A stretch of 64,000 nucleotides of DNA. It comes from an uncultured Jannaschia sp. (GTDB lineage: Bacteria > Pseudomonadota > Alphaproteobacteria > Rhodobacterales > Rhodobacteraceae). Made by a program: the position numbers and the translations under genes. The stretch's first letter is position 1; each line of letters starts with the position of its first letter. The stretch lies in contig CANLTZ010000016.1 of NCBI GenBank assembly GCA_947494145.1, forward strand, positions 1 to 64,000, read 5' to 3'. This document shows, in pieces, positions 29,101 through 35,919 of this stretch. Under the pieces are notes generated by a model that did not search any database, had not been told where the DNA came from, and saw nothing but the letters and a program-made list of their open reading frames with translations.

Positions 29101-30120
29101 TCACGCCATTCTGTAATCCTCCTGCTTCGTCGTGACGGCCCAGATCATCCGGGCCATTTTGTTAGCCAGCGCGACGGCCGCGACCATCTTCGGCTTTCGT
29201 GCCACGAGGGCGGCGAGCCAGCGGTTCGGGCTGCCGCCCTTCCGGACTACCCAGCGGATTACGCTCATGGCGCCGACGATCAGCAGGCGTCGGATATCAG
29301 TCTGGCCCATCTTGCTGACCGACCCGAGCTTCGTCTTCCCGCCTGTCGATCTCTGCCGCGGCACGAGGCCCAGCCAAGCCGCGAAGTTGCGCCCGGTGTC
29401 GAAGGTGTCGAGATCTGGCGCAAAGGCCGCGACGGCGCCCGCGGTCACCGGCCCGATCCCAGGAATGGTGCACAGCCGGCGCAACTCCCCATCGGTCTTC
29501 GTCGCCGCCTCCAGTTCGGCCGCGAGCCGCTCGATCACCTCCGTGAGGTTCGCGATCTGCTCAAGGTAGACCGTCCCCATCTCCCGGACCGGGCCAGGCA
29601 GGTCCGTGGTCTCATCCGCGAGGGCGTTCTCCAGCAGCTTCAGGCTGGCCGGCCCCTTCGGCGCAACCAGTCCGAACTCCGCGAGATGGCCCCGCAGGGC
29701 GTTGATGAGCTGCGTGCGCTGCCGGACGAGGCACTGGTGCGTGCGGAACGCGACTGCGCGAGCTTGCGTGTCCACGCTCTTCACAGCCACGAACCGCATC
29801 GTCGGGCGCATGGCCGCCTCCGCGATGGCCTCCGCGTCAGCGCGATCGTTCTTCTGTCGCTTCACGAATGGCTTCACGTAAGCCGCCGGCACGATCCGAA
29901 CCTCATGGCCGTGTGCCTGCGCGACCCGGCCCCAATGGTGCGACGTCGCGCAAGCTTCCATCGCCACCACGCAGGCCGGCCGCTCGGCGAGCAATGCCGC
30001 CAGCCGCGTCCGCGACATCGCCCGGTTCGATAGGACCGCTCCGTCCGCCCCAACAGCGCAGACTTGGAAGCTCCCCTTCGCCAGGTCGATCGCCAACATG
30101 CTAATCTTCGTCTTCATCAT
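29101..30120 (-). CDS. IS110-family DEDD transposase
   Basis: This 339-residue protein has an N-terminal RuvC-like DEDD domain with MLAIDLAKGSFQV (Asp), VVAMEACATSHHW (Glu) and KNDRADAEAIAEAA (two Asp). A coiled segment follows, then the C-terminal Tnp domain with IPGIGPVTAGAVAAF and LGSVSKMGQTDIRRLL, where the Ser is the nucleophile candidate. The chosen ATG at 30120 has a GGAGGG site 8 bp upstream. The gene looks intact. Confidence 0.93.
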   Translation of the reverse strand: MMKTKISMLAIDLAKGSFQVCAVGADGAVLSNRAMSRTRLAALLAERPACVVAMEACATSHHWGRVAQAHGHEVRIVPAAYVKPFVKRQKNDRADAEAIAEAAMRPTMRFVAVKSVDTQARAVAFRTHQCLVRQRTQLINALRGHLAEFGLVAPKGPASLKLLENALADETTDLPGPVREMGTVYLEQIANLTEVIERLAAELEAATKTDGELRRLCTIPGIGPVTAGAVAAFAPDLDTFDTGRNFAAWLGLVPRQRSTGGKTKLGSVSKMGQTDIRRLLIVGAMSVIRWVVRKGGSPNRWLAALVARKPKMVAAVALANKMARMIWAVTTKQEDYRMA

Positions 30121-30150
30121 CGGTGTGCCCTCCACATGGTTCTATAGAAC

Positions 30151-30211
30151 CGTCATGGCATACGTGACGCCGTCCGGCTCCAGGGGCGGGGGCATCCACC
30201 GCATCAGTTCA
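30151..30211 (-). repeat. IS110 inverted repeat, copy proximal to transposase start
   Basis: Perfect 61-bp reverse complement of 28763-28823. Its outer end directly adjoins the fitB stop codon (30213-30215). Confidence 0.9.
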
Positions 30212-30212
30212 C

Positions 30213-30641
30213 TCATCCGCCAGCCCCCTCCCATGGGTTCACGACTTCGATCCCGCATCCTCCAAAATCGCGGGTGTTCCGCGTCGCCACCATCGCCCCA
30301 TGGGCCCGCGCCGTAGCCGCGATCTGGCAGTCGGGGAAACTGATCGGCCGTCCCGCAGCCCGCCTCTCGGCGAAGACGGTCGCGAAGGCCACGGCCGCTG
30401 CGCCGTCAAAGGGCAGCACCCGGCCGGCGAAGTCCTCCGCCACCATGGCGTCGATCGCCCCGCGCAACGCGTCGCGCCGCCGTCCTTCGGGCAGGATCGC
30501 GACGCCGCGGCGCAGTTCGGCCTCGCTGATCGCGCTGAGGTAAAGGGAAGACGGGTCTTGTCCCTCGAACCACTCCAGGACTACCCGCGCGGGGGCTGGC
30601 CGCATCAGCTCTGACACGACGTTGGTGTCGATCACGATCAC
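30213..30641 (-). CDS. fitB: PIN-domain toxin, FitB/VapC type
   Basis: This 142-residue protein is a single PIN domain with acidic catalytic residues: Asp5 (MIVIDTNVVSEL), Glu near residue 41 (ISEAELRRG) and Asp near residue 104 (SFPDCQIAATA), plus a late Asp in TRNTRDF. PIN toxins cleave RNA. The antitoxin gene ends 7 bp before its start, giving the usual antitoxin-first order. The gene appears intact although an IS end lies next to its stop. Confidence 0.92.
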   Translation of the reverse strand: MIVIDTNVVSELMRPAPARVVLEWFEGQDPSSLYLSAISEAELRRGVAILPEGRRRDALRGAIDAMVAEDFAGRVLPFDGAAAVAFATVFAERRAAGRPISFPDCQIAATARAHGAMVATRNTRDFGGCGIEVVNPWEGAGG

Positions 30642-30647
30642 GGCGCG

Positions 30648-30890
30648 TCAGTCGAAGTGTGGCGGCTCGGGCATCGGCTCGCGCGGCGGGAGGTCCAGTT
30701 CGGCCCCGCCCAAGGCGGCGAATCGCTGGTGGATTGCCTTGCCTAGGTTTGCGGACGGGGGCGCGCGTCCGACAGCGCGTCGTAGGATGTCGCGTGCCTC
30801 CTCCTCCATGGACCGGCCATGCTCGGCGGCGCGCATCCGCAGGCGCTGCTTGACCGCGTCGTCCAAGTTGCGAATCGTGATGCTGGCCAT
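30648..30890 (-). CDS. fitA: Ribbon-helix-helix antitoxin, FitA type
   Basis: This 80-residue protein has an Arc-like DNA-binding start, MASITIRNLDDAVKQRLRMRA, then helices GRSMEEEARDILRRA, and a C-terminal tail rich in Pro and acids that would bind the toxin. MASITIRNL is the standard FitA start and is preferred over an upstream in-frame ATG. A TGATTGCA palindrome lies 35 bp upstream as likely operator. Confidence 0.9.
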   Translation of the reverse strand: MASITIRNLDDAVKQRLRMRAAEHGRSMEEEARDILRRAVGRAPPSANLGKAIHQRFAALGGAELDLPPREPMPEPPHFD

Positions 30891-30924
30891 GTCAATCTCC
30901 GAAGCTTGGAACGAACTTAGGGTG

Positions 30925-30941
30925 TGATTGCAGTGCAATCA
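30925..30941. promoter_or_regulatory. Palindrome, probable FitAB operator
   Basis: TGATTGCA-G-TGCAATCA is a perfect 8-bp inverted repeat around one base, upstream of the fitA start. Ribbon-helix-helix antitoxins normally bind such palindromes to repress their own operon. Confidence 0.55.
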
Positions 30942-31215
30942 ACGCTCGTATTCGGACAGCGGTCAGCGGGGAGGTTTGCGGGCAGAGCCTGTTTGATCTG
31001 TGGTTGCTGCGAACGACGGCTTCCCGACCATCTTCCAAGTCACCGTAGGTTCGGGGCGTCCCGCCGCGCGGGACCGGGTTCTACTCGCTGCGCTCCCCGA
31101 GCCGCGCGGGGCGCGTCTCGGCCTTCGGTGACGATCCCTTCGCCGGATGTGCGGCACCGGTTGAGAGAACCGACCACTGGCCGCGCTCCCGTTGGAAGGG
31201 TGGAAAAGAAAGAGC
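30942..31215. other. Intergenic region between fitAB and ardC
   Basis: About 270 bp with high GC and no recognised gene on either strand. Hairpin-prone GC runs are present, but no iterons or T-rich terminator were seen. The last part leads into the ardC leader hairpins. Confidence 0.35.
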
Positions 31216-31250
31216 AAAGGCTGCCGCCTTTCCGGGTGTTCACGCACCCG
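31216..31250 (+). promoter_or_regulatory. Two-hairpin leader before ardC
   Basis: First hairpin AAAGGC-TGCC-GCCTTT (31216-31231), second CGGGTG-TTCACG-CACCCG (31233-31250), then AAGGACGAGG and the start codon. It is one of a recurring set in this backbone. Confidence 0.5.
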
Positions 31251-31267
31251 AAGAAAGGACGAGGCCG

Positions 31268-32278
31268 ATGCCCCGCACCAACCGCAAGACCCTCCGCAGC
31301 ACTCATCCCAGGGCTGACGCGGCCCAACTCATTACCGACGAGATCGTGACGCTGCTGGAAAGGGGCACCCTGCCCTGGCGCCAGCCGTGGCGCATTGCGG
31401 GCGGCGGGGTGCCGCTGCGCCACGGGGGTGAGGGCTACCGGGGGATCAACGCGTTCCTGCTCGGCATGCGCGCGGCGCTGATGGGCTACACGTCGCCCTA
31501 CTGGATGACCTTTCAGCAGACCCGGGCGATGGACGCCTGCGTGCGCAAGGGCGAGAAGTCCAGCGTAGTGGTCTACTACGGAACGGCAAAGGCGAAGGAT
31601 GCAGGTGGGAATGCCGAGGGCGAGTGTTCCCCATCCGACGAAAGGTCCGACGGTACGGACAGCTACCGATTTCTGAAGTCCTACCGCGTGTTCAACGCCG
31701 CCCAGATCGACGGGCTGGACGCGCGGTTCCACCCCGAGCCCGAGGGCGATCCGACGGACGGCCCCGAGCCGATCCCCGCCTGCCATGCCTTCTTCGACGC
31801 GATCGGCGCGGAGGTGGCCGTGGGCGGTGACCGGGCCTGCTACGTGCCCTCGCTCGACCGTATCCACATGCCGCCGTTCCAGCGCTTCGACAGCGGCGAG
31901 CGCTACTACGCCACGCTCGGCCATGAGCACGTACACCGCACCAAGGCCCCGGACCGTCTCGACCGCTCCTTCGGCGCCTCGACCTTCGGCAACGAAGCCT
32001 ATGCCAAGGAGGAACTCGTGGCCGAGCTAGGCGCCGCCCTCCTCGGACAGCGGCTAGGGTTCACGGCGGATCATTTGGAGGACCACGCCGCCTATCTCGG
32101 ATCCTGGTTGAAGGTGCTCCGGGCCGACAAGCGCTTCCTGTTCCGCGCCGGCGCGCATGCACAGCGTGCGGTGGACTGGATGGTGGAGGCGGCCGCGCAA
32201 GGCGGGGTGACGCTCGACGCGCCGGGTGGTGCCGGGGATGTCGAAGAGACCGAGCCGCACACAGCCGTAGCGGCCTGA
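31268..32278 (+). CDS. ardC: ArdC-family antirestriction protein / zincin
   Basis: This 336-residue protein has an N-terminal ArdC ssDNA-binding domain (about residues 15-110: ITDEIVTLLERGTLPWRQPW, GYRGINAFLL, SPYWMTFQQ, VRKGEKSSVVVYY). A C-terminal zincin-like metalloprotease domain follows, with GHEHVHRT (HExxH type), a downstream acidic motif AKEELVAELGAA, and a closing YLGSWLKVL. ArdC protects incoming single-stranded plasmid DNA from host restriction during conjugation. It is the first gene of the backbone block and has a GGACGAGG site. Confidence 0.9.
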   Translation: MPRTNRKTLRSTHPRADAAQLITDEIVTLLERGTLPWRQPWRIAGGGVPLRHGGEGYRGINAFLLGMRAALMGYTSPYWMTFQQTRAMDACVRKGEKSSVVVYYGTAKAKDAGGNAEGECSPSDERSDGTDSYRFLKSYRVFNAAQIDGLDARFHPEPEGDPTDGPEPIPACHAFFDAIGAEVAVGGDRACYVPSLDRIHMPPFQRFDSGERYYATLGHEHVHRTKAPDRLDRSFGASTFGNEAYAKEELVAELGAALLGQRLGFTADHLEDHAAYLGSWLKVLRADKRFLFRAGAHAQRAVDWMVEAAAQGGVTLDAPGGAGDVEETEPHTAVAA

Positions 32279-32300
32279 CCGCCCTGCCATCCTTTGACTC

Positions 32301-32347
32301 AAGGGCCGCTTCCGCGAGGGTGGAGGCGGCCCTTTTCGCATGTGCGA
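32301..32347 (+). promoter_or_regulatory. Two-hairpin leader before the 227-residue gene
   Basis: AAGGGCCGC pairs with GCGGCCCTT (32301-32334) and is followed by TTTTC, so it could also terminate ardC. A second short palindrome TCGCA-TG-TGCGA follows (32336-32347), then GGAAAGGA and ATG. Confidence 0.5.
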
Positions 32348-32373
32348 CCAACAGCATCGGAAAGGACCCCGCC

Positions 32374-33057
32374 ATGGGATGGACCACCTACGCCGCCTAC
32401 CGCTCCCCGAAGACCCGCGAGGAAGAGCGGGGCGAGATTGTCGACCTCTATACAGACTTGGCCCCAGACGCGCCCTATACGGCCGAGTGCCTCTTGGCCT
32501 CGAAGGTCGGCAGTGTCTGGTACCTTGCCATCCGGCTGACCCCGAAACCCGGCCGGGAGACGCCCGAGCCCCTCATGCGCGGTTACGTGCCCGACGCCTC
32601 CGGGGCAATCGTCTACGCGGGCATCGTGCTGACGTCCCGCCGGAACGGCGAATGGGGCTACAAGGCCATGTGCGAGACCGTGGGCCCGCACGAGGCCGCA
32701 ACGCCGCTGAAGCTCCTCGACCTGCTGTCGCCGCTCGACCCGCAGGTCGAGACATTTGCCGCCGGCTGGCGCGAGCGGGTGGCGGCCCATCACGCGGCCA
32801 AGCGCGCCCGACCGAAGGTCCGCCCCGGCGACGTGGTCGAGTTCGATGAGCCGATCGAGTTCACGGGCGGGCTGAAGGTGCGCCGGTTTCGGGCCTACGC
32901 GTACCGCCGGCATCCCGGCGCGCGGGCTCGGATCCTCTACGAGACGCTCGATACCAGGCACGCCCACACCGTCCGCATGAGCGCCAAAGCGATCCAGGAC
33001 CGGGGCGGGCGCGTCGTCGCGCAAGGGGAGGACGCGACGGCTCCGGCGGACACCTGA
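32374..33057 (+). CDS. Conserved backbone protein of unknown function
   Basis: This 227-residue soluble protein starts MGWTTYAAYRSPKT. Its first part is an alpha/beta segment (YTAECLLASKVGSVWYLAIRLTP, YAGIVLTSRRNGEWGYKAMCE) that looks like a small ligand or nucleic-acid binding fold. Its C-terminal part is a basic segment (VRPGDVVEFDEPIEF, TVRMSAKAIQDRGG). I do not recognise a named family with certainty. Its place between ardC and the DUF3768 gene recurs on plasmids of this group, so a role in plasmid establishment is possible. The site GGAAAGGA supports the chosen ATG. Confidence 0.7.
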   Translation: MGWTTYAAYRSPKTREEERGEIVDLYTDLAPDAPYTAECLLASKVGSVWYLAIRLTPKPGRETPEPLMRGYVPDASGAIVYAGIVLTSRRNGEWGYKAMCETVGPHEAATPLKLLDLLSPLDPQVETFAAGWRERVAAHHAAKRARPKVRPGDVVEFDEPIEFTGGLKVRRFRAYAYRRHPGARARILYETLDTRHAHTVRMSAKAIQDRGGRVVAQGEDATAPADT

Positions 33058-33131
33058 CCGTCGCATGGTAGGTGGAACGGGAAGGTCCTCGACCACCGTC
33101 GGCGCATAGGCTCGGCCGTCTGTCCCGCAAA

Positions 33132-33168
33132 GGGAGGGGCGGCCCCTTCCCGGGTGGACCCCAACCCG
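33132..33168 (+). promoter_or_regulatory. Two-hairpin leader before the DUF3768 gene
   Basis: GGGAGGGGC pairs with GCCCCTTCC (33132-33150), then CGGGT pairs with ACCCG (33151-33168). GAGGAGAGAGG and the ATG follow. Confidence 0.5.
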
Positions 33169-33180
33169 AGGAGAGAGGCC

Positions 33181-33582
33181 ATGCCGAACGACACTTCACC
33201 CACCGATTACGCCCCCGATGCCGCACGCATTGCCGCGCAGAACGACGCCTTCCGCCGCGGCATGGGCGGCGAGGTCGCGGGGGCGTTCCACCCCGGCGGC
33301 GCGGAGCTGCGCGGTCGGGTTTTCGCCACCGCCGCGGTTGCGGCGCTCGGTCGGCCCTTCGTGTTCGCCTGCCTGCGGGCGGTGGCGGACGTCATCCACT
33401 TCCCACCGGAGGACGACCCCGACGGCCTGCACGACTTTGGCGCCGTGGAGGTCGAGGGCACGCGGGTGTGGTGGAAGATCGACCTCTATTCGGACGACCG
33501 GCTCGCATGGGGCTCGGAGCATCCCGACGATCTGACCCGCACCTACCGCGTGCTGACGATCCTGTTCCCGGAAGACTGGTAG
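33181..33582 (+). CDS. DUF3768 protein
   Basis: This 133-residue protein has the DUF3768 pattern: IAAQNDAFRR near the N-terminus, GRVFATAAVAAL in the middle, and WWKIDLYSDDRLAWGSEHPDD...YRVLTILFPEDW at the end. The function is unknown. The family is common on alphaproteobacterial plasmids and integrative elements. The gene has a strong GAGGAGAGAGG site and lies directly before parB. Confidence 0.85.
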   Translation: MPNDTSPTDYAPDAARIAAQNDAFRRGMGGEVAGAFHPGGAELRGRVFATAAVAALGRPFVFACLRAVADVIHFPPEDDPDGLHDFGAVEVEGTRVWWKIDLYSDDRLAWGSEHPDDLTRTYRVLTILFPEDW

Positions 33583-33630
33583 GTCGCGCGCCCCTTCCAC
33601 CCATCCGCCAGCCCGAGGCTCCCGCTCCCG

Positions 33631-33675
33631 AAAGGGCAGAGGGGGCCTCCTTCAGGGTGTGGCCAGTCCGGCCAC
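33631..33675 (+). promoter_or_regulatory. Two-hairpin leader before parB
   Basis: A GAGG...CCTC stem inside AAAGGGCAGAGGGGGCCTCC (33631-33653), then GTGGCC-AGTCC-GGCCAC (33659-33675), a perfect 6-bp stem. The start codon is 23 bp further on. Confidence 0.5.
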
Positions 33676-33697
33676 GAGAGAACCCGGAGACGAGACC

Positions 33698-35824
33698 ATG
33701 CCCATCACCAAGACCGCCCTGCCCGAGCTGACCGACACCGCCATCGCGCTGAAGGACCTGACCCTGCACCCGCTCAACGCCCGCGCGGGCTCGCCCGATG
33801 CCTACGAGGCCGACGACATTCCCGTGCTGGCCGCGTCCATCGCCGCGCTCGGCCTGCTGAACCCGCTCATCGTCCAGAAGACGGAGGTGGACGGTAAGCC
33901 CGCCTGGGGCGTGCTGGCCGGGGGCCGTCGCCTCGCGGCCATGCGCCAACTCTGTGAGGACAAGAACGCGAAGGGCTGGACTGCGCGCGCCAAGATCGCC
34001 TGCCGCACCATCGGCGACGATGTGGCGGCCGCCACCGCGATCACCGTGGCAGAGAACGTCACGCAGGCACCTATGGACCCGCTCGACGAGTTCGAGGCCT
34101 TCGCGCGGATGATGGAAACCGGCGGGCACGACATCGACTCCATCGCCGCGCTCTTCGGCGTCGAGCGCCGCCGCGTGACCGAACGCCTGCGCTACGGTAG
34201 GGTGCATCCGGATATCCGCCGCGCGGCGCGGGCCAAGGATATCAGTCTGGACGTGATGAAGGCCTTCGCCGCGCATCCTGACCACGGCATGCAGTGGGCC
34301 GTCTTCGAGGCGACGGAAGGCCAGTACCGCCAGGCGTGGACGATCCGCGACCGGCTGGAGAAGGCCGGGATCAAACTGGGCTCCGGCCTGGGACGCTACG
34401 TCGAGGCGGAATACCGCGCCGCGGACGGGCCGATCACGGCGGATCTGATCGTGGAGGACTCGGTGCTGACCGACGAGGCGCTGGTCGACCGGCTGCTGGT
34501 GGAGAAGCTGACGGCGCTCGCCAAGGCTGAGCGTGCGCGGCTCGGCTTCGCCTGGGCTGAGGGGCGGCGGACGGCCGACTACGAGGCGCTTCGGGTCTAC
34601 GGGCGGACCTACCCGAGCGCGGTGGAGCCCGAGGGCTTGATGGCTGAGCGCGTCACGGAGATCGCCGACCGTCTGCTGGCCATCGACGAGTTGCGCGACG
34701 CGGCGGAGGCGAACGATGACGGCACCGACTTCGACGCGCTGGAGAACGAGTACGAGGCCCTGCAGCAGGAGCACGACGAGCTGACGACGGGCTACGGTCC
34801 CGAGCAGCTGGAGAAGGCTGGGGTGATCGCCCACTGGCGCTACGACGGCCCGCAGGTGATCTATGGCCTGATCCGTCCCGAGGACATGGCCCTGGCCGAG
34901 GGAAAGGCGACACCCGTCGGTGCGACCAAGGCTGACGGTGCCGCGCCTGGCCCCGAGGGAGACGCCGACGAGGGCACTGCGCCGCTGGAGGTTGCCGCCT
35001 CGCTTGCCGCCGACCTGCGCACGGAGCGCGCGGTCGTCATCGGCGCAGGGCTCGCGGCCGATCCGGCGCTGGCGCAGGATCTGGCCCTGTTCAAGATCGT
35101 CTCCGATCTCTGGAACGCCCACGGCACGCGGATCTCCTGGTCCATGGGCGTGACGGCGACACGAGGCGAGCGTCCACACGGCAAGCCCGACGGCATGGAC
35201 CAAGGATCGACGGAGGCTATCGCCGCGTTGCGCGACGGCGTCGACCTAACATGGTCGGACGGGGCGCAATCAGTGACCGAACGCTTCGAACGCTTCCGGC
35301 TCCTGGACCGGGAGATGAAGGCCCGCATCGTCGGCGTGGTCATGGCCGAGGCGATCGCGCCTTCAGAATTGGCCCATGGCGAGACGCTGCTGACCCACGT
35401 CGCCCATCAGGTCGTGCCCGACATGCGCGCGGTCTGGCGCCCCACCGGAGAGGCGTTCTTCGGGCGGATCAAAAAGGCGCAGCTCCTGCACCTTCTGGCG
35501 ACCGACCTGAAGCAGCCCGAAGAGGCCGCGCGTCTCGCCACCGCGAAGAAGGTCGACATCGTGGACTATCTCGACCGGCTCTTCGCTGCGCCCTTCGCGA
35601 CGCTGACGCCTGAGCAGCGTGAGGCGGTCGAGACCTGGTGCCCGCCGGGCATGGCGATCCCCGGACTGCGCGAGCGCCATTGCATCGAGGTCGCGGATAC
35701 CACGAATGCGGTCGAGGCGGAGATCGAAGACGACGACGAGACGTTCGACATCGATCCCGATGAGCAGTTCGGTGTGGGCGATGAGGATCGCTCGGAGGAG
35801 ATCCCCGAACCCGAGGCAGCCTGA
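33698..35824 (+). CDS. parB: Large ParB/RepB/Spo0J-type nuclease-fold protein
   Basis: This 708-residue protein has an N-terminal ParB domain. LKDLTLHPLNARAG and IAALGLLNPLIVQK lead into GVLAGGRRLAAMRQLC, the CTP/ATP-binding box. TVAENVTQAPMDPLDEFEAFARM and a helix-turn-helix (IAALFGVERRRVTERLRYGRV) follow. The long C-terminal half is mostly helical and acidic, and ends in a run of Asp/Glu. It is far longer than chromosomal ParB, as is usual for this plasmid family. No ParA gene lies in the window, so a partition role is uncertain. Plasmid transcriptional or nuclease roles are equally possible. Confidence 0.88.
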   Translation: MPITKTALPELTDTAIALKDLTLHPLNARAGSPDAYEADDIPVLAASIAALGLLNPLIVQKTEVDGKPAWGVLAGGRRLAAMRQLCEDKNAKGWTARAKIACRTIGDDVAAATAITVAENVTQAPMDPLDEFEAFARMMETGGHDIDSIAALFGVERRRVTERLRYGRVHPDIRRAARAKDISLDVMKAFAAHPDHGMQWAVFEATEGQYRQAWTIRDRLEKAGIKLGSGLGRYVEAEYRAADGPITADLIVEDSVLTDEALVDRLLVEKLTALAKAERARLGFAWAEGRRTADYEALRVYGRTYPSAVEPEGLMAERVTEIADRLLAIDELRDAAEANDDGTDFDALENEYEALQQEHDELTTGYGPEQLEKAGVIAHWRYDGPQVIYGLIRPEDMALAEGKATPVGATKADGAAPGPEGDADEGTAPLEVAASLAADLRTERAVVIGAGLAADPALAQDLALFKIVSDLWNAHGTRISWSMGVTATRGERPHGKPDGMDQGSTEAIAALRDGVDLTWSDGAQSVTERFERFRLLDREMKARIVGVVMAEAIAPSELAHGETLLTHVAHQVVPDMRAVWRPTGEAFFGRIKKAQLLHLLATDLKQPEEAARLATAKKVDIVDYLDRLFAAPFATLTPEQREAVETWCPPGMAIPGLRERHCIEVADTTNAVEAEIEDDDETFDIDPDEQFGVGDEDRSEEIPEPEAA

Positions 35825-35866
35825 CGTTCCACCGCTCCGCCTACCGAAGCCGTCCCGCCCGCAAAG

Positions 35867-35903
35867 GGAAGGGGCGGCTTCCTTCCGTGGGGAACCTGAT
35901 CCC
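35867..35903 (+). promoter_or_regulatory. Two-hairpin leader before the strawberry-notch gene
   Basis: GGAAG-GGGCGG-CTTCC (35867-35882) is the clear stem. A weaker GGG/CCC pairing follows at 35890-35903, then the GGAGAG site and ATG at 35920. Confidence 0.4.
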
Positions 35904-35919
35904 GAACGGAGAGACCCCC

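Larger units (their letters stand above)
28763..30211 (-). mobile_element. IS110-family (IS1111-like) insertion sequence with 61-bp inverted repeats
   Basis: A 1449-bp unit is bounded by perfect 61-bp inverted repeats and carries one DEDD transposase on the minus strand. The 5' non-coding end is short (30 bp between the repeat and the start) and the 3' non-coding end is long (277 bp), as in the IS1111 group. Such elements move through a bridge RNA encoded in a non-coding end. It lies between the CBASS genes and the FitAB pair. The last three bases of the right repeat abut the fitB stop. Confidence 0.8.

Noticed and set aside
33392-35203. Minus-strand frame of 603 codons
   Set aside because: Antisense to the ParB domain and its extension. 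His/Gln/Arg/Gly-rich with no recognised domain.
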